Shown here: positions 54,694 to 63,733 of the stretch, one piece after another
How the letters are laid out: every line of letters begins with the position of its first letter
Numbering within the stretch: position 1 is the first letter of the stretch
Origin: Devosia neptuniae
GTDB lineage: Bacteria; Pseudomonadota; Alphaproteobacteria; Rhizobiales; Devosiaceae
Direction of reading: 5' to 3'
Length of the DNA: 64,000 bases
NCBI RefSeq assembly: GCF_025452235.1
Contig: NZ_CP104965.1
Coordinates: forward strand, 1,240,001-1,304,000
The notes under the pieces: generated by a model
What the model was told of the DNA's origin: nothing
Database searches by the model: none
The model's input: the letters and a program-made list of their open reading frames with translations, nothing else
Made by a program: the position numbers and the translations under genes

Positions 54694-57120
54694 CTATGCC
54701 CGCAGCACCCCGCCACTCGCCTTGGTCACCGCCGCCACCACGGACGCGGAGACCTTGTCGATTTCCTCGTCTGTCAGCGTCTTGTCCAGAGGCTGCAATG
54801 TCACTTCGATAGCGACCGACTTTTTGCCCTCGCCCACATGGCTGCCTTCGAACACGTCGAACACGCTCACATCGCGGATCAGCCCCTTGTCGGCCCCGCG
54901 GGCCGCCTTCAGAATCGTCGCGGCCGTCACGCCCCGATCGACCACAAAGGCGAAATCGCGCGATAGTGGCATCTGTCCCGACAGCGTCAGCGCCGGCTTG
55001 GTCTTGGTCGCCTTCTTGCGCGCTTCGGGCAGGGCATCCAGATCAAGTTCGAATCCCGAGACCGGCCCTTCGATATCGAGCTCGGCCGCCCAGGCCGGGT
55101 GCAATTCGCCAAACCAGCCCAGGGTCACCTTGGGGTTGAGCGCAATACGTCCGCCGCGGCCGGGATGGCTCCAGGGCGCCGGCTCGGCAAAAATCTGCAC
55201 CTTGTCGATATCGACACCCAAGGCATCGAGCACAGCACCGAGATCGGCCTTGGCGTCGAACACGCCCACCGGCTCGGCCTTGCCGCTCCAATGGCGGCCG
55301 GCGCCGCTCAGCTTGGCGGTGCCGGTGCGAATGCCGGTGGCATAAGTGTGCTGCCCGTCCGGCGTGTCGCTCAGGAACACCTGGCCGACCTCGAACAGCG
55401 CCAGATCGCTTGTACCGCGATTGGCATTGCGCCGCGCCGCCGCCAGCAGCCCCGGCAGCAAGGAAGGCCGCATGTCGGTCATGTCCGAGGCAATGGCATT
55501 GGCCAATTGCAGGCTTTCCTGCCCGCCGCCGAAGCGCACCGCCTCGGCATGGGGAATGAACGACCAGGTCACCGCTTCATCCAGCCCGCGCGCTGCCAGT
55601 GCCCGGCGAGCGATGCGGCGGCGGTTCTGGATGCTGGTCAGCATACGCTGCGCCACGTGGTTGAGCCGCGGCAGCGGCTCGACGGGCACATTGTCCACGC
55701 CCACCATGCGCATCACTTCTTCGACCAGGTCCGCCTTCTGCGTCACATCCGGCCGCCAGCTCGGCACGTTGACCGTCCGCGTCTCGCCCGTACCCGACAG
55801 CACGAAACCCAGCGACGTCAGGATCGCCTCGATCCGCTCCGCGCCAAGCTCCAGCCCGGTCAGGCGCTTGACCTCACCCAGCGGGAATTCAACAACGGTG
55901 TCGGGGAAGACATCCTCGCCCGAAATCGCCGGCTCCATCGGCTCGCCGCCGCACAGTTCGAGCACGAGGCGTGTCGCCAGTTCCAGCCCTGGCTCGGTCA
56001 GCGCCGGATCGACCGAGCGCTCCAGCCGATAGCGGGCATCCGAAACGATGCCGGTCTTGCGGCCGGTGCGGGCAATCAGTTCGGGGTCCCAGCTGGCGCA
56101 TTCCATGAAGACATTGGTGGTGCCCTCGGTCACGCTCGACCGAATGCCGCCCATCACACCGCCCAGGCACAGCGCGCCGATATCGTCGGCAATCACCGTC
56201 ATGGTCTCGTCCAGCGCATAGATCTTGTTGTCCAGCGCGTCGAAGGCTTCGCCGGGCTTGGCATTGCGCAGCAGTGGGGCGCCGGCAATCTTGTCGGCAT
56301 CATAGGCATGCAGCGGTCGGCCCCAGCCCAACGAGACCAGGTTGGTAATGTCGACAATGGCGTTGATCGGGCGCAGGCCCACGGCGCGCAGGCGCTGCTG
56401 CAGCCAATCGGGCGATGGTCCGTTCCTGACGCCCTTGATATAGCGCCCGCCAAATTTGCGGATCGCCTTGGGCTCGTCAGCCGAGAACAGCAGGGGCAGC
56501 GGCGCAATCGGGCTCTGGCCCTTGGATGGCACCGGCGACATATCCGTGGCTTTCAGCGTCCCCAGCCCGAATGCTGCCAAGTCCCGCGCCACGCCATAAA
56601 CCCCGGTGGCATCACCGCGATTGGGGGTGATGGCGATATCGAACACCACGCCATTGATCCCGGCATAGTCGACATACTTCTGGCCAATCGGGGCATCCGC
56701 CGGCAGCTCGATAATGCCGTCATGTTCGTTGGAAAGTTCGAGTTCGGCGGCCGAGCACAGCATGCCATTGGAGGGCGCGCCGCGGATGCTGACACCGGCC
56801 TTGAGCTCGAAATCCTTGCCCGGAATATAGGTACCGGGGAAAGCGAACACCGATTTCATCCCGGTCACGCAATTGGGCGCGCCGCAGACCACGTCGATCA
56901 ATTCGCCCGTACCCGCATCGACCTTGCAGATATTGAGGTGGTCGGAATTGGGATGGGGTTCGGACAGCACCACATGGGCCACGACAAAGGCCGAGAGCGC
57001 CTTGCCCTGGTTTTCGACGCCTTCCAGTTCCAGCCCGACCGAGGTCAGCGCCGTGCCGATCTCCTCCACCGTGGCGGTGGTGTCGAGATGCTCCTTGAGC
57101 CAATCGAGGGTGAATTTCAT
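54694..57120 (-). CDS. pheT: Phenylalanyl-tRNA synthetase beta subunit
   Basis: This 808-aa subunit has an N-terminal tRNA-binding domain (about 39-150, VVLSEPHPNSDHLNICKVDA), the B3/B4 editing domain, B5 domain, the catalytic-like core and the C-terminal ferredoxin-like anticodon-binding domain (PLSRDFAFVVDRGVTAATIL). Length is normal. It lies 12 bases after a small exonuclease gene which separates it from pheS. Confidence 0.97.
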   Translation of the reverse strand: MKFTLDWLKEHLDTTATVEEIGTALTSVGLELEGVENQGKALSAFVVAHVVLSEPHPNSDHLNICKVDAGTGELIDVVCGAPNCVTGMKSVFAFPGTYIPGKDFELKAGVSIRGAPSNGMLCSAAELELSNEHDGIIELPADAPIGQKYVDYAGINGVVFDIAITPNRGDATGVYGVARDLAAFGLGTLKATDMSPVPSKGQSPIAPLPLLFSADEPKAIRKFGGRYIKGVRNGPSPDWLQQRLRAVGLRPINAIVDITNLVSLGWGRPLHAYDADKIAGAPLLRNAKPGEAFDALDNKIYALDETMTVIADDIGALCLGGVMGGIRSSVTEGTTNVFMECASWDPELIARTGRKTGIVSDARYRLERSVDPALTEPGLELATRLVLELCGGEPMEPAISGEDVFPDTVVEFPLGEVKRLTGLELGAERIEAILTSLGFVLSGTGETRTVNVPSWRPDVTQKADLVEEVMRMVGVDNVPVEPLPRLNHVAQRMLTSIQNRRRIARRALAARGLDEAVTWSFIPHAEAVRFGGGQESLQLANAIASDMTDMRPSLLPGLLAAARRNANRGTSDLALFEVGQVFLSDTPDGQHTYATGIRTGTAKLSGAGRHWSGKAEPVGVFDAKADLGAVLDALGVDIDKVQIFAEPAPWSHPGRGGRIALNPKVTLGWFGELHPAWAAELDIEGPVSGFELDLDALPEARKKATKTKPALTLSGQMPLSRDFAFVVDRGVTAATILKAARGADKGLIRDVSVFDVFEGSHVGEGKKSVAIEVTLQPLDKTLTDEEIDKVSASVVAAVTKASGGVLRA

Positions 57121-57132
57121 TGTTTTGGCACC

Positions 57133-57765
57133 TTAGCGGAAATCGGACTTGCTGCCGGTGATCGGCGGCAGGGCACGGGAAATCTTGAACAATTCGACCA
57201 GCACATGGGCAAAGCCCCGCGCATCATCGATGGCTTTATGAGTATGGGCGATGTGGCCGTAAAATTCGGCCGGCAGCTTGCTCATGCCCCAATCGAGATA
57301 GGGCGCGCCGCGCAAAGTGCCGGCCATGGTGTAAAGGCACACCCCGCCGCCTTTGAAAATCTGCCGGCTCTTGAACGGCCCGCTCAGCACGCGCGTGCCG
57401 GCGAATTCGTCCAGGTAATGGTCCATCCACAGCCCGTCGAAAATCATCGGCGCAGCAACAAACACCTTTGGCCCCGGCAGGCTTTCCACCCAATCGGCAA
57501 AGCGCGGCATGACAACGGATGGTTCTTCGGCATTGGCAGTGGTTGCCGCCCAGGCCTCGGGCTGGGTCGCCCACCAGGCCATGGTCTGCTCATTGGTGGT
57601 CCGATCCGGCCGCTGCGTCAGCTGCGCCTCGAACTCGCCATGGCGCGTGCCATCGGCCTCGATGGCGACCGAAGCAAAACTCAGCATGGAATTATGCAGC
57701 GGCGTCGGCCCATCGCTTTCGATATCGGTGACGATGAAGATCGGATCGAGCGGAATGTCGCTCAT
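57133..57765 (-). CDS. DnaQ-like 3'-5' exonuclease inside the pheS-pheT operon
   Basis: This 210-aa exonuclease-fold protein has the first acidic pair in FIVTDIESDG (Asp/Glu near 14-16) and the late motif HTHKAIDDARGFAHVLVELF with His-X4-Asp, the DEDDh arrangement. It may act on RNA; relatives are called 3'-5' exoribonucleases. It begins one base after the pheS stop and ends 12 bases before pheT, so all three are co-transcribed. pheS and pheT are more usually adjacent. Confidence 0.85.
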   Translation of the reverse strand: MSDIPLDPIFIVTDIESDGPTPLHNSMLSFASVAIEADGTRHGEFEAQLTQRPDRTTNEQTMAWWATQPEAWAATTANAEEPSVVMPRFADWVESLPGPKVFVAAPMIFDGLWMDHYLDEFAGTRVLSGPFKSRQIFKGGGVCLYTMAGTLRGAPYLDWGMSKLPAEFYGHIAHTHKAIDDARGFAHVLVELFKISRALPPITGSKSDFR

Positions 57766-57766
57766 C

Positions 57767-58897
57767 TTAGCTGCTCAGCCCCCCGAACAGCGTCGGCAGG
57801 TCGAGCGGGCGGAAGCCGTAATGGTCGAGCCAGCGTTGGTCGGCGTCGAAGAAGGCGCGCAGATCGGGCATGCCGTATTTCAGCATGGCGATACGGTCGA
57901 TGCCCATGCCCCAGGCAAAGCCCTGATAGACGTCGGGATCGAGCCCCGCGTTGCGGATCACATTGGGATGCACCATGCCGCAGCCCAGGATTTCGAGCCA
58001 ATCGCTGCCTTCGCCGATCTTGACCTCATTGCCCGAGCGGTCGCATTGCACGTCCACTTCCATCGAGGGTTCGGTGAAGGGGAAGAAGCTGGGGCGGAAG
58101 CGCAGCGTCACGTTGGGCACTTCGAAATAGGCCTTGAGGAATTCCTCCAGCACCCAGCGCAGCTGTCCGATATGGCTCGACTTGTCGATCACCAGCCCCT
58201 CGACCTGATGGAACATCGGGGTATGGGTCTGGTCTGAGTCATTGCGATAGGTGCGGCCCGGCATCACCACGCGGATCGGCGGATCCATCGGCGGGGTCAG
58301 ATAGCTGGCGGCCGGCTTTTCATTGGTCCGCTGCATCACCCGCATCTGCACCGGCGAGGTGTGCGTGCGCAGCACTTTTTTGACGCCATCGGCGCCCGGC
58401 TTCATGAAGAAAGTGTCGTGCATTTCCCGGGCCGGATGGCCTTCGGGGAAATTGAGCGCGGTGAAGTTGAAATAATCGGTCTCGATATCGGGCCCTTCGG
58501 CGATCGAGAAGCCCATGTCCGAAAAGATCGCGGTGATCTCGTCAATGGTCTGGCTGATCGGATGGATGCGGCCGCGCGCCGTGGGTGCTGCGGGCAAGGG
58601 CAGGGTGATATCGACCGTTTCGGCCTTGAGCCGCGCGTCGAGCGCTGCCGCCTTGAGCGCGCCGCTCTTGGCTTCGATCAGCCCGGCAATCTCCTGCTTG
58701 AGCCCATTGATGGCCGGACCCGCGCTTTTGCGCTCGTCCGGGGCCATGGAGCCCAGCGATGCGAGGAGTGCGGAAACGCTGCCCTTCTTGCCCAGGGCCG
58801 CAACACGCACAGTGTCGAGCGCGGCATCGTCGCCGGCATTGGCAATGGCGGCCGAAAGTTCGGCGCGGAGGGTGTCGATCTGGCTATCGAGGGACAT
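57767..58897 (-). CDS. pheS: Phenylalanyl-tRNA synthetase alpha subunit
   Basis: This 376-aa class II synthetase subunit has an N-terminal coiled coil (about 1-85), then motif 1 near [14 protein letters not shown], motif 2 [19 protein letters not shown], motif 3 [19 protein letters not shown] and [16 protein letters not shown] 58897 begins [20 protein letters not shown]. It follows the rplT terminator, so it probably has its own promoter in the 110-base gap. No Phe-rich leader peptide was noticed. Confidence 0.97.
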   Translation of the reverse strand: MSLDSQIDTLRAELSAAIANAGDDAALDTVRVAALGKKGSVSALLASLGSMAPDERKSAGPAINGLKQEIAGLIEAKSGALKAAALDARLKAETVDITLPLPAAPTARGRIHPISQTIDEITAIFSDMGFSIAEGPDIETDYFNFTALNFPEGHPAREMHDTFFMKPGADGVKKVLRTHTSPVQMRVMQRTNEKPAASYLTPPMDPPIRVVMPGRTYRNDSDQTHTPMFHQVEGLVIDKSSHIGQLRWVLEEFLKAYFEVPNVTLRFRPSFFPFTEPSMEVDVQCDRSGNEVKIGEGSDWLEILGCGMVHPNVIRNAGLDPDVYQGFAWGMGIDRIAMLKYGMPDLRAFFDADQRWLDHYGFRPLDLPTLFGGLSS

Positions 58898-58932
58898 CTA
58901 AGGAGCTTCCAAATGAACTGCGGGCGTTAGAC

Positions 58933-58979
58933 CAAAACAAAACGCCTCGCGCCAGCCCTTTCGGGGTAGCGCAAGGCGT
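58933..58979 (-). terminator. Intrinsic terminator of rpmI-rplT
   Basis: Minus strand: ACGCCTTGCGC (58979 side) pairs with GCGCGAGGCGT with one mismatch, and TTTTGTTTT follows. It lies about 29 bases after the rplT stop and ends shortly before pheS. Confidence 0.82.
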
Positions 58980-59007
58980 CAATTTGGGCCTCAGCGTAAG
59001 CGAGGTA

Positions 59008-59409
59008 TTAGGCGGAGACGCGCTCGTGGGTCGTCTTTTCGACGCCTTCGAGATACGCGAGTGCTGCCTTGGCCTTTTCGACCAGCACGCCGAACGCTTC
59101 GGGCTGGGTGATCGCGAGATCGCTCAGCACCTTGCGGTCGACGGCAACCTCAGCCTTGCTGAGGCCGTCGATAAATCGGCCATAGGTCAGGCCGTAATCG
59201 CGCACGGCAGCGTTGATACGCTGGATCCACAGGGCGCGGAAATTGCGCTTCTTGACGCGACGATCGCGATACGCGTACTGGCCGGCCTTTTCGACGGCCT
59301 GCTTGGCGATACGGATCGTAGACTTGCGGCGGCCATAATAGCCCTCCGCAGCCTTCAAAACTTTTTTGTGACGGGCGTGGTTGGTAACGCCTCTTTTAAC
59401 GCGTGACAT
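59008..59409 (-). CDS. rplT: 50S ribosomal protein L20
   Basis: This 133-aa protein begins [20 protein letters not shown] and contains [20 protein letters not shown] and [20 protein letters not shown], all standard for L20. It binds 23S rRNA domain I early in assembly and may autoregulate. It follows rpmI by 23 bases. The C-terminal tail is slightly longer than in E. coli (118 aa), normal for alphaproteobacteria. Confidence 0.97.
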   Translation of the reverse strand: MSRVKRGVTNHARHKKVLKAAEGYYGRRKSTIRIAKQAVEKAGQYAYRDRRVKKRNFRALWIQRINAAVRDYGLTYGRFIDGLSKAEVAVDRKVLSDLAITQPEAFGVLVEKAKAALAYLEGVEKTTHERVSA

Positions 59410-59432
59410 GTGTCAGCTTCCTTTTCAGCGTT

Positions 59433-59633
59433 TTAGCGGTTGTACGGCATGTACCACTTGACCAGACCCTCGTCGCCCTTGGACAGGATCTTGGTGCCGC
59501 GGTTGGTGCGGATGTACTTTGCGTTGTGGTTGATCAAACGGTGACGCTTGCCTGCGACACCAGCCTTGACGCGACCGGTCGCTGTGAAACTGAAACGCTT
59601 TTTCGCGCCAGATTTCGTCTTCATCTTGGGCAT
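59433..59633 (-). CDS. rpmI: 50S ribosomal protein L35
   Basis: This 66-aa protein is [20 protein letters not shown] plus the typical [19 protein letters not shown] region. It is the first gene of rpmI-rplT here; infC, often upstream, is absent. A good promoter lies about 100 bases upstream, leaving a leader of roughly 90 bases that could hold an L20 control site. Confidence 0.97.
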   Translation of the reverse strand: MPKMKTKSGAKKRFSFTATGRVKAGVAGKRHRLINHNAKYIRTNRGTKILSKGDEGLVKWYMPYNR

Positions 59634-59730
59634 TTTGCGGGTCCTTTAGAGTATTTGGATGGATTTGGGCCCATCGCATTCAAGAATCGCCACGGCATGC
59701 CTGTTGGCCGGGCGGTCCGGAGAAGTGGGC

Positions 59731-59759
59731 TCTATAGGGGGAAAGCCGGGGGAAGGCAA
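59731..59759 (-). promoter_or_regulatory. Predicted rpmI-rplT promoter
   Basis: Minus strand: -35 TTGCCT (59759-59754), 17 bases, -10 TATAGA (59736-59731). The start would be near 59724. It lies 12 bases after the end of the MFS gene. Confidence 0.55.
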
Positions 59760-59771
59760 GAGCCCGTTGCC

Positions 59772-61295
59772 TTACCCGTGGCTATTGGCCATTCCGCCCT
59801 TGGGCTCGCGATAATTGCGCAGGGCAATCAGCACCGTCACGGCCAGCACAGCGATCAGGCTGGCCGCGGTCAGCAAGACCGTGCCATGGGCGCTGGAAAA
59901 CGCCTCCCGCGCCGCCCGGGCCAGGGCATTCCCATTGGCGCCATCCAACCCATTGGCCGCCACCATCGCCTCGCCGATGGAGTGGCGGGCGCCTTCGGGC
60001 ACCAGCCCGGCCAGATTCTGCGGCACCACCATGCCGGCGCCATAGCTGGCCGCCAGCAGCACGCCGAAGAAGGTGATGCCCAGTCCCGCGCCCAGCTCGT
60101 AACCAGTGGCTTCGAGTGAGCCGGCGGCGCCCGCCTTCTCGGGTGGCGCACTGCCCATAATGGCGATGGATGAAGCCGTCAGCCCGATGCTGAGCGAGAG
60201 GCCCAGCAGGACCATAAAGACGATCACGCCCAGCCCCGGCTGATGGAAATCGCTCACGCCCAGCCCGGCCAATGCAGCAGCCGCCGCCGCCAGCGACAGC
60301 ACTGCCACCGCCCGCAGACCCAGACGATTGCTCAGATAGCCCGCCAGCGGCCCGCCCAGCGCCGAAGCGACCACCAGCGGCAGCATGAACAGCCCCGCCT
60401 CGAGCGGAGATTTGCCAACCACAAATTGCAGCTCCTGCGCAATGGTCAGCTCCACCCCGGCCAGCGAGCCGGACACCACCAGCGCGATAATCATGCCCAT
60501 GGAAAGGGCCGGCCGGGTGAAGAGGCTCAGATCCAGCATGGGCGAAGCCGCGGTCAATTGCTGGCGAGCAAACCAGAGCAGCAGGCCCAACCCGGCCACC
60601 AGCGTCGCGCCGGTCACCAGCGGCGAAGACCCCGCCTTGAACCCCGATTTGATGGCGTAGACACTGGCGATCAGACCGCCGATCAGGATCAGCGCCTGCC
60701 CAATGGTCCAATTGCCGCCGCCCCGTGGCTGGCGCCTGGGCACAGCAAAATAGGCCAGCGGCCATACCACCAGCATGATCGGCACATTGACCAGGAACAC
60801 CGAGCCCCACCAGAAATGCTCGAGCAGAACGCCGCCCGCCAGCGGCCCCAGAGCCGCGCCGGCCGAGCCCACTGTACCCCACAGGCCCAGCGCAATGGCG
60901 CGTTCGCGATCATCCTCGAAGGTCTGTCGGATGATGGCGAGAATGGAGGGCATGACCATGGAGGCGCCCAAAGCCAGGATAACCCGCGCGCCGATCAGTG
61001 CCATGGCATTGGGTGCAAAAGCGGCCAGCACCGAGGCGAGAATAAAGATCGCCAACCCAACCAGCATCATGCGGCGGTGACCGACCCGGTCGGCCAGCGT
61101 ACCCATTGGCACCAATAGCCCCGCCATCATCAGCGGATAGATATCGATGATCCACAAGATCTCGGTGCCGCTGGCGCCCAAAGCGAGCGTCAGCGATGGC
61201 ACGGCAATATGCAGGATCGTCATATCGACCACGATCGGCACGAAAGCCAGCATGACGGCGAGCAGGGTGAGCCAACGATTGGCGGGGCGAGACAT
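59772..61295 (-). CDS. MFS multidrug efflux transporter (DHA2, 14-helix type)
   Basis: This 507-aa permease has about 14 predicted helices. Motif A is GTLADRVGHRRMMLVG in loop 2-3 and the helix-5 motif C-like segment is GLWGTVGSAGAALGPLAGGV, both typical of EmrB/SmvA drug/proton antiporters. ATG 61295 is preferred because AGAGG lies upstream; the longer frame to 61898 crosses the divergent tetR gene. It is divergent from a TetR repressor gene, so it is probably induced by a ligand of that repressor. Confidence 0.92.
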   Translation of the reverse strand: MSRPANRWLTLLAVMLAFVPIVVDMTILHIAVPSLTLALGASGTEILWIIDIYPLMMAGLLVPMGTLADRVGHRRMMLVGLAIFILASVLAAFAPNAMALIGARVILALGASMVMPSILAIIRQTFEDDRERAIALGLWGTVGSAGAALGPLAGGVLLEHFWWGSVFLVNVPIMLVVWPLAYFAVPRRQPRGGGNWTIGQALILIGGLIASVYAIKSGFKAGSSPLVTGATLVAGLGLLLWFARQQLTAASPMLDLSLFTRPALSMGMIIALVVSGSLAGVELTIAQELQFVVGKSPLEAGLFMLPLVVASALGGPLAGYLSNRLGLRAVAVLSLAAAAAALAGLGVSDFHQPGLGVIVFMVLLGLSLSIGLTASSIAIMGSAPPEKAGAAGSLEATGYELGAGLGITFFGVLLAASYGAGMVVPQNLAGLVPEGARHSIGEAMVAANGLDGANGNALARAAREAFSSAHGTVLLTAASLIAVLAVTVLIALRNYREPKGGMANSHG

Positions 61296-61355
61296 CGAAA
61301 ACCTCTTTGCGCAAGGCGCGAATTTCATTGTTATAAGACAGGGCGTGATATATAT

Positions 61356-61367
61356 CCGTCCAGACGG
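61356..61367. promoter_or_regulatory. Candidate TetR operator between tetR and the MFS gene
   Basis: CCGTC-CA-GACGG (61356-61367) is a perfect inverted repeat with a two-base spacer, next to TATATAT and the tetR start. It is the most palindromic sequence in the 87-base divergent spacer. Confidence 0.5.
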
Positions 61368-61382
61368 TTTTAAAAGAGAGAA

Positions 61383-61928
61383 ATGATGGGCCGACGCCAG
61401 ACGATCGATCGCGGCACGATTCTGGATGCCGCCGAACAGGTGGTGCTGCGCGATGGCGCGGCCCATCTCACCATCGATGCGGTGGCGGCCGAGGCGGGGG
61501 TCAGCAAGGGCGGCGTGCTCTATGCCTATGCCAGCAAGGACATATTGATCGACGCCATGCTGGAGCGGGTCGTTGCCGTCTATGACAAGCTGGCCGAACA
61601 ATTCCTGGCCGAGGCCGGGGATCACTCCGAGCGCCACATCCTGGCTCATGTGCAGGCCAGCGCGGGCGCAGATCCCACCAGCGGTGGGCGGGCGGCCGCA
61701 CTGATGGCCAGCTTCATCCGCTCCCCGCAATTTCGCAGCAGCACGATCGATTATTATCGCGGGCTCTTTGCCCGCATCGATCCTGCAACCGAACGCGGCC
61801 GGCGCGCCCGCCTGGCGCTCCTCGCCGCCGAAGGCGCTTTCACGCTGCGGGGCTTTGGCTTGCATCCCTTCAGCGATGCCGAATGGCAGACCATCCACGA
61901 TGATATTATCGCGGTGCTGCTGAGCTGA
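61383..61928 (+). CDS. TetR/AcrR-family transcriptional repressor
   Basis: This 181-aa repressor has an N-terminal HTH (TILDAAEQVVLRDGAAHLTI, then VAAEAGVSKGGVLYAYASKD, about 12-53) and a variable helical ligand domain. The C-terminal part resembles TetR_C_37-type domains. ATG 61383 is used; ATG 61386 follows directly. Gene arrangement predicts control of the divergent MFS pump and of itself through the palindrome at 61356-61367. Confidence 0.92.
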   Translation: MMGRRQTIDRGTILDAAEQVVLRDGAAHLTIDAVAAEAGVSKGGVLYAYASKDILIDAMLERVVAVYDKLAEQFLAEAGDHSERHILAHVQASAGADPTSGGRAAALMASFIRSPQFRSSTIDYYRGLFARIDPATERGRRARLALLAAEGAFTLRGFGLHPFSDAEWQTIHDDIIAVLLS

Positions 61929-61951
61929 GGGGGTAACGGAGAGCCCGGATA

Positions 61952-62791
61952 TCAGCCCCGACCCAACATCGGCTCCAGATGATCCTCGAACAACAGTCCC
62001 GGCTGTGCCGCCAGCGCGTCGCCATAGAGCTTCTCCGCCTCAAGCGAAATGCGCAGGAACCGCGCGACTTCCACCGCGTCCGCTTCCGGCAGTCCGTAAT
62101 AGCCCGCCTCCACGCGGCCCAGAATCACGGTCTTGCTGGCGATCATTCCCGCCGCGACATTGGCGCCATTGCTCATCGAACTCGATCGCTTGATATAATC
62201 ATGCAGCGGCGTGCCCAGATGCCAGGATTGCGGCACCCCCCGATAGAGCTGCAGCAGCAATTCGAGATCGGTCATATTGCTGATGGTGGTATCATAGCGC
62301 CCGTCGGTGCACCGGCGGTCCCACACGATCATCGAATCCATCGAAAGGTTCAGCCATTTATGCGCCCCGGCCCGGACCAGCCGGTCCGGCCCCATTGCGA
62401 CATGGCGCAGATGCACGAAACTATCGCTCATCACATCGAGCGCCGTGCTGACAATGGCGTGATCGGCCAAAGCCGCCACGGCCAGCGCCAGTTTTTCCGG
62501 CTTGAAGCGGTCGTCGGCATCCAGAATCGCCACATAGGGCGCCGAGCTGGCCTCAAGCGCCAGATTGCGGGCCGCCGAGGCCCCGCCGCCCACCACGCCG
62601 CTCGAGAGCTGTAATATACGTTTATCGGCAATGCCCTGCCTGCCCAGCAATTCGGCATAGTCGACCCCGTCATCGCTGACGATCAGCAATTGGAAATGCG
62701 GATAGCTTTGCGCCAGCACGCTGGCAACGCTGGACCCGATTGTATCCTGGGCCCGATAGGCCGGCATGATCACGGCGACAGTTTCAGTCAT
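61952..62791 (-). CDS. Glycosyltransferase family 2
   Basis: This 279-aa GT-A glycosyltransferase starts with VAVIMPAYRAQDTIGSSVAS and has the nucleotide-sugar line SAARNLALEASSAPYVAILD with the metal-binding DADD (about 93-96). Acceptor and sugar are unknown. It has no membrane helix. It is divergent from hsp20 and not in a polysaccharide cluster; its end converges on tetR. Confidence 0.88.
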   Translation of the reverse strand: MTETVAVIMPAYRAQDTIGSSVASVLAQSYPHFQLLIVSDDGVDYAELLGRQGIADKRILQLSSGVVGGGASAARNLALEASSAPYVAILDADDRFKPEKLALAVAALADHAIVSTALDVMSDSFVHLRHVAMGPDRLVRAGAHKWLNLSMDSMIVWDRRCTDGRYDTTISNMTDLELLLQLYRGVPQSWHLGTPLHDYIKRSSSMSNGANVAAGMIASKTVILGRVEAGYYGLPEADAVEVARFLRISLEAEKLYGDALAAQPGLLFEDHLEPMLGRG

Positions 62792-62836
62792 TTGCGCGTC
62801 AGCATCCGTTCATAAACAGGACTGCATTATGCCGGA

Positions 62837-62865
62837 CTTGAACCGGGCAGGTCATTGTCCCATAT
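62837..62865 (+). promoter_or_regulatory. Sigma-32 heat-shock promoter of hsp20
   Basis: CTTGAA (62837-62842), 16 bases, CCCATAT (62859-62865) closely matches the RpoH consensus CTTGAA / CCCATNT. Transcription would start near 62872, giving a leader of about 67 bases ahead of hsp20. Confidence 0.75.
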
Positions 62866-62871
62866 CTTCGT

Positions 62872-62938
62872 CAGGCGCTGGATGCCACTCTCTTTGGGTC
62901 CTCTGCCAAGACGTTGCTTGTGACCAAGGACGGCGTAG
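62872..62938 (+). promoter_or_regulatory. ROSE-like RNA thermometer in the hsp20 leader
   Basis: The last hairpin pairs TTGCTTG (62914-62920) with CAAGGA (62925-62930), loop TGAC, burying the ribosome site AAGGA, with a G opposite G as in the ROSE U-U/C-G-C-U motif. Upstream, CTTTGG/CCAAG (62893-62910) and GGC/GCC (62874-62886) form further hairpins. The layout of stacked hairpins ending in UUGCU opposite the Shine-Dalgarno is the hallmark of rhizobial ROSE elements. No folding energies were calculated. Confidence 0.65.
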
Positions 62939-63358
62939 ATGTCGCGTATTTCGGTGTTTTCCGCCCCATTTCTCCTCGGCTTTGATGCCTTTGAGGAACG
63001 AGTTGATCGGCTGGCCAAGTCCGCCGACGGCTACCCGCCCTATAATATCGAGCGAACTCAAGATGATACGGGAACCGAACAGTTTCTCGTCTCCATCGCG
63101 GTCGCCGGTTTTGCGGTTGATGAGCTCGAAGTGATCGCCGAGGACAATCAGATCATTGTCCGTGGCCGGCAGAAGGATGAGGCTGGAAAGCAGTATCTGC
63201 ATCGCGGTATCGCCGCGCGGCAGTTCCAGCGTTCCTTCCTTCTTGCTGATGGCATGATCGTGAAAGATGCAACTTTAGGGCACGGTATGCTCGTTGTTGC
63301 TCTTGAGCGCCCGCAAGCGCCAAAGATCGCCCGACGTATCGACATTCGCTCAGTTTGA
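62939..63358 (+). CDS. Small heat-shock protein, Hsp20 family
   Basis: This 139-aa chaperone has an alpha-crystallin domain (about 32-125; YPPYNIERTQDD to GMLVVALERP). It starts MSRISVFSAPFLLGFDAFEE like IbpA/HspA of rhizobia. It prevents aggregation of unfolding proteins. AAGGA lies 8 bases before ATG 62939 and is predicted to be masked at low temperature. It is followed by DUF1150 after 15 bases, a conserved pairing. Confidence 0.95.
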   Translation: MSRISVFSAPFLLGFDAFEERVDRLAKSADGYPPYNIERTQDDTGTEQFLVSIAVAGFAVDELEVIAEDNQIIVRGRQKDEAGKQYLHRGIAARQFQRSFLLADGMIVKDATLGHGMLVVALERPQAPKIARRIDIRSV

Positions 63359-63373
63359 GGAAAGGGCCGACAA

Positions 63374-63661
63374 ATGTATGAAAAACGCAATGATGCGCCC
63401 GCTACGGACGCGCCCGTCCATCCCCTCAGGGGCTTGACCCCTGCCCAGTTCATGGCTCTGGGCGGCGATGCCGTCGTCTATGTGCGCCCGGTCGACGGGC
63501 AGACCCTTTCGACCATGATTGCGGACGCCCAGTTCGACGATGATGAACTCTACCAGCTGGTCATGTCGGCCGATGGAACGCCACTTCTCGTCACCGACAC
63601 GGAAGATGCCGTGGCTGATTGGCTGGGCGACAAGAATCTGGGCCTCGCCACGGTGCATTAG
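63374..63661 (+). CDS. DUF1150 family protein
   Basis: This 95-aa protein carries the DUF1150 pattern LTPAQFMALGGDAVVYVRPV and TPLLVTDTEDAVADWLGD. It is always associated with hsp20 in rhizobia; the function is unknown, possibly stress-related. It has no signal peptide or membrane span. It shares the heat-shock transcript and ends at a strong terminator that also serves the converging ptsN. Confidence 0.9.
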   Translation: MYEKRNDAPATDAPVHPLRGLTPAQFMALGGDAVVYVRPVDGQTLSTMIADAQFDDDELYQLVMSADGTPLLVTDTEDAVADWLGDKNLGLATVH

Positions 63662-63685
63662 CGCCGGGCCGTAGGCCAGCAAGCA

Positions 63686-63715
63686 AAAACCCCCGGAGAC
63701 GATCCGGGGGTTTTT
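63686..63715. terminator. Bidirectional terminator between DUF1150 and ptsN
   Basis: AAACCCCCGGA (63687-63697) pairs with TCCGGGGGTTT (63703-63713), flanked by an A-run on the left and a T-run on the right, so it can stop both converging transcripts. Confidence 0.88.
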
Positions 63716-63733
63716 CTATTCGGACTGGCCGTT

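Noticed and set aside
55099..58023. A 974-codon open frame antisense to pheT, the exonuclease gene and pheS
   Set aside because: It crosses three well-supported genes on the other strand and has no domain.
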